From NCBI GenBank assembly GCA_024206195.1, contig JAAGZO010000285.1:1-15249 (forward strand): a DNA stretch of 15,249 nucleotides, given 5' to 3'. The first letter of the stretch is position 1. Every line of letters begins with the position of its first letter. The notes under the pieces are model-generated. The model was not told where the DNA came from. It made no database searches and saw nothing but the letters and a program-made list of their open reading frames with translations. Shown here one piece after another: positions 14,322 to 15,249 of this stretch. A program made the translations under genes and the position numbers. This stretch comes from a bacterium (GTDB lineage Archaea; Nanoarchaeota; Nanoarchaeia; Woesearchaeales; UBA10216).

Positions 14322-14544
14322 TTCATTCCAGCTTATCCCAAACAATCGTTGCCTATACATTCTATTATGTTGTGTGTTGTGTTTTAAAGAAAGATTGTAG
14401 GTTCATTGCTTCGCAATAAGAGTAGTTGTTTGTGAGTATTATTTATATTCATTCCATATTGATTAGTATAAGGAAGTTACAAGACAAAACACCCTCTCAA
14501 GCCTTGTGTGTAAAGTGCTTGTAAGCCTTTCTTAGTGCGTCATT

Positions 14545-14572
14545 TTGAGCTAATGCATATATTTGGTATAAT
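14545..14572 (+). promoter_or_regulatory. Sigma70-type extended -10 promoter for the winged-helix gene
   Basis: TTGAGC (14545-14550), a 16-base spacer, and TATAAT (14567-14572) preceded by TGG, an extended -10. It lies about 45 bases before the start at 14618, directly after the hairpin-rich stretch. Confidence 0.75.
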
Positions 14573-14617
14573 AGATAAAACAAGTTAAATACGAGCGTAG
14601 GAGGAGGTTATAAACGC

Positions 14618-15249
14618 ATGAAGATATTGAAGGATAAACAACACTCTTTGTTAATGCAGATCATTAACAACAATAGACTATTCGATAGGCGAGATAATAC
14701 ATTCCTAAAGAGTAATAGAGAAGCGGCTAAAACTTTGAAAGTAAGTAGTAGTACCGTAGATAGGTTATTCAGAGTATTAAAACAACACGGTCTGATTAAT
14801 AAGGTACGTAATCAGCTATACAACAAACAAGGGGAAGAGAATAAAAAGCTGGTAGAGATGTTATCACCTAGATTCTTATTCATCAGTTATACACCGTCGG
14901 ATCGTTGGATTGTTGGGGCGTTGTGGGAATTAAAGGATATACAAGAGGTTTATAAGTGGCGTTTGTTGTGTGAGGAGTTGAATTGTTACATCAACCCATT
15001 AACCGGGGAAGTGAAAGATTTTAACTGGTATGAGATAGAATGCAGGGCGCAACAATACACAGCATTTGATAGATGCTATAGAAAAGGTAGTAAATGCAAG
15101 TATATGAATGATGATGTAGAAAACCAAAGCCAGCATTACACGTTGAACGAGGCAGATTGTAGCGGGCTTACAACTTATGATTATTTATGGTTGGATAGTT
15201 TGAACGGTTGGAGTGCATTACCATATAACCGACAAATGAAGTTTTACAC
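14618..15249 (+). CDS. Winged-helix DNA-binding protein, possibly replication or regulatory (3'-truncated)
   Basis: ATG 14618 follows a very strong GGAGGAGG site by about ten bases; 210 codons are open to the window end. Residues about 33-63 (SNREAAKTLKVSSSTVDRLF, then LKQHGLI) form a winged helix-turn-helix, followed by a wing-like strand (MLSPRFLFISYTP). The order of HTH, 'GLI' turn and wing recalls plasmid and phage replication initiators (RepL-like) as well as transcription regulators, but the resemblance is weak. The rest contains six Cys (KWRLLCEELNCYI, IECRAQ, DRCYRKGSKC, ADCSGL), whose spacing suggests possible metal binding, and is not recognised. It has its own promoter and follows a large non-coding region, as origin-binding or master-regulator genes often do. 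Confidence 0.85.
   Translation, partial: MKILKDKQHSLLMQIINNNRLFDRRDNTFLKSNREAAKTLKVSSSTVDRLFRVLKQHGLINKVRNQLYNKQGEENKKLVEMLSPRFLFISYTPSDRWIVGALWELKDIQEVYKWRLLCEELNCYINPLTGEVKDFNWYEIECRAQQYTAFDRCYRKGSKCKYMNDDVENQSQHYTLNEADCSGLTTYDYLWLDSLNGWSALPYNRQMKFY

Larger units (their letters stand above)
13364..14417. repeat. Array of mini-hairpins with 5-pair stem and mostly 3-base loop
   Basis: Twelve perfect inverted repeats at 13365-13377, 13445-13457, 13708-13721 (4-base loop), 13868-13880, 13900-13912, 13930-13942, 14141-14153, 14169-14181, 14197-14209, 14225-14237, 14252-14264 and 14405-14417. Stem sequences differ (GTCAC, AAAGC, GTTGC, GCAAC, GTTAT, ATTGC, GCACC, GTTAC, GATGC) yet always match their partner arm. 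Several extend through flanking TTT and GAA via two T-A pairs and one T-G pair. The five from 14141 to 14264 start 28, 28, 28 and 27 bases apart. Conserved shape with changing sequence points to recognition of structure, or to spread of a palindromic element. Confidence 0.85.
13006..14544. other. Long non-coding region rich in hairpins and skewed composition
   Basis: No ORF here has both a credible ribosome-binding site and ordinary composition on either strand. It contains a C-rich plus-strand tract (13021-13260, about 67 C to 13 G by hand count), an AT-rich core near 13241-13290, a G-rich tract (13501-13620, about 46 G to 6 C), a second C-rich tract (about 13645-13740), and over a dozen short inverted repeats from 13320 to 14417. 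In a phage that otherwise wastes almost no DNA, a region this long suggests a cis-acting role such as replication origin, packaging or control of the downstream gene. The role is inferred. Confidence 0.7.

Noticed and set aside
13364..14417. N4-type virion RNA polymerase hairpin promoters, which share the 5-7 pair stem and 3-base loop
   Set aside because: The loops do not keep the central purine, there is no conserved start-site sequence after the hairpins, and no such polymerase is visible in this window. A full-genome check for one would reopen this.
14498..14532. Direct repeat AAGCCTT and stem CAAGC/GCTTG before the last promoter
   Set aside because: The stem is only five pairs around a 14-base loop with no T-run, too weak to call a terminator or operator.

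Overview
This window looks like part of the genome of a fairly large, lytic, tailed double-stranded DNA phage of a Gram-negative bacterium. The reasons are: nearly gapless genes, all on the plus strand; Shine-Dalgarno sites (AAGGAG, GAGGAGA) before almost every start; a nucleotide-metabolism and takeover gene set (class I ribonucleotide reductase, PhoH-like ATPase, ATP-dependent DNA ligase); a T4-type rIIA/rIIB pair; and many small genes of unknown function. The base composition is AT-rich. A gammaproteobacterial host, perhaps a Vibrio relative, is only an impression. No virion structural gene is visible.

Layout. Bases 1-3053 hold the end of nrdA and an nrdB gene fused to a C-terminal glutaredoxin, so the large subunit, the radical subunit and a reductant are encoded together. 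Bases 3153-5233 hold an M15-like zinc peptidase, a 42-residue ORF and a PIN-PhoH fusion, closed by a hairpin terminator. Bases 5338-6237 hold a ClpP-fold serine protease with a long acidic tail and a small helical C-terminal domain, closed by a strong terminator. Bases 6304-7872 hold a small ORF abutting an ATP-dependent DNA ligase. Two promoters with an identical 12-base -35 block flank a 46-residue ORF and lead into rIIA, rIIB and a run of small genes (two of them encoding membrane proteins) up to a terminator at 12979-13005.

Bases 13006-14617 form a 1.6-kb stretch with no convincing gene. It has an extremely C-rich, then AT-rich, then G-rich composition, a direct repeat, and a dense set of short hairpins. 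At least twelve hairpins have a five-pair stem, nearly all with a three-base loop. Five of them (14141-14264) sit in register every 27-28 bases with conserved TTT and GAA flanks, while their stem sequences differ and remain self-complementary. Two larger hairpins in the same stretch show the same kind of compensated change. This array, followed by a good promoter and a winged-helix protein that runs off the window, is the most unusual part and could be an origin or a structure-recognised control region.

How it fits together: RNR supplies dNTPs, ligase serves replication, PhoH and the ClpP-like protein are candidate RNA and protein turnover factors, and rIIAB is expected to guard against host exclusion systems.
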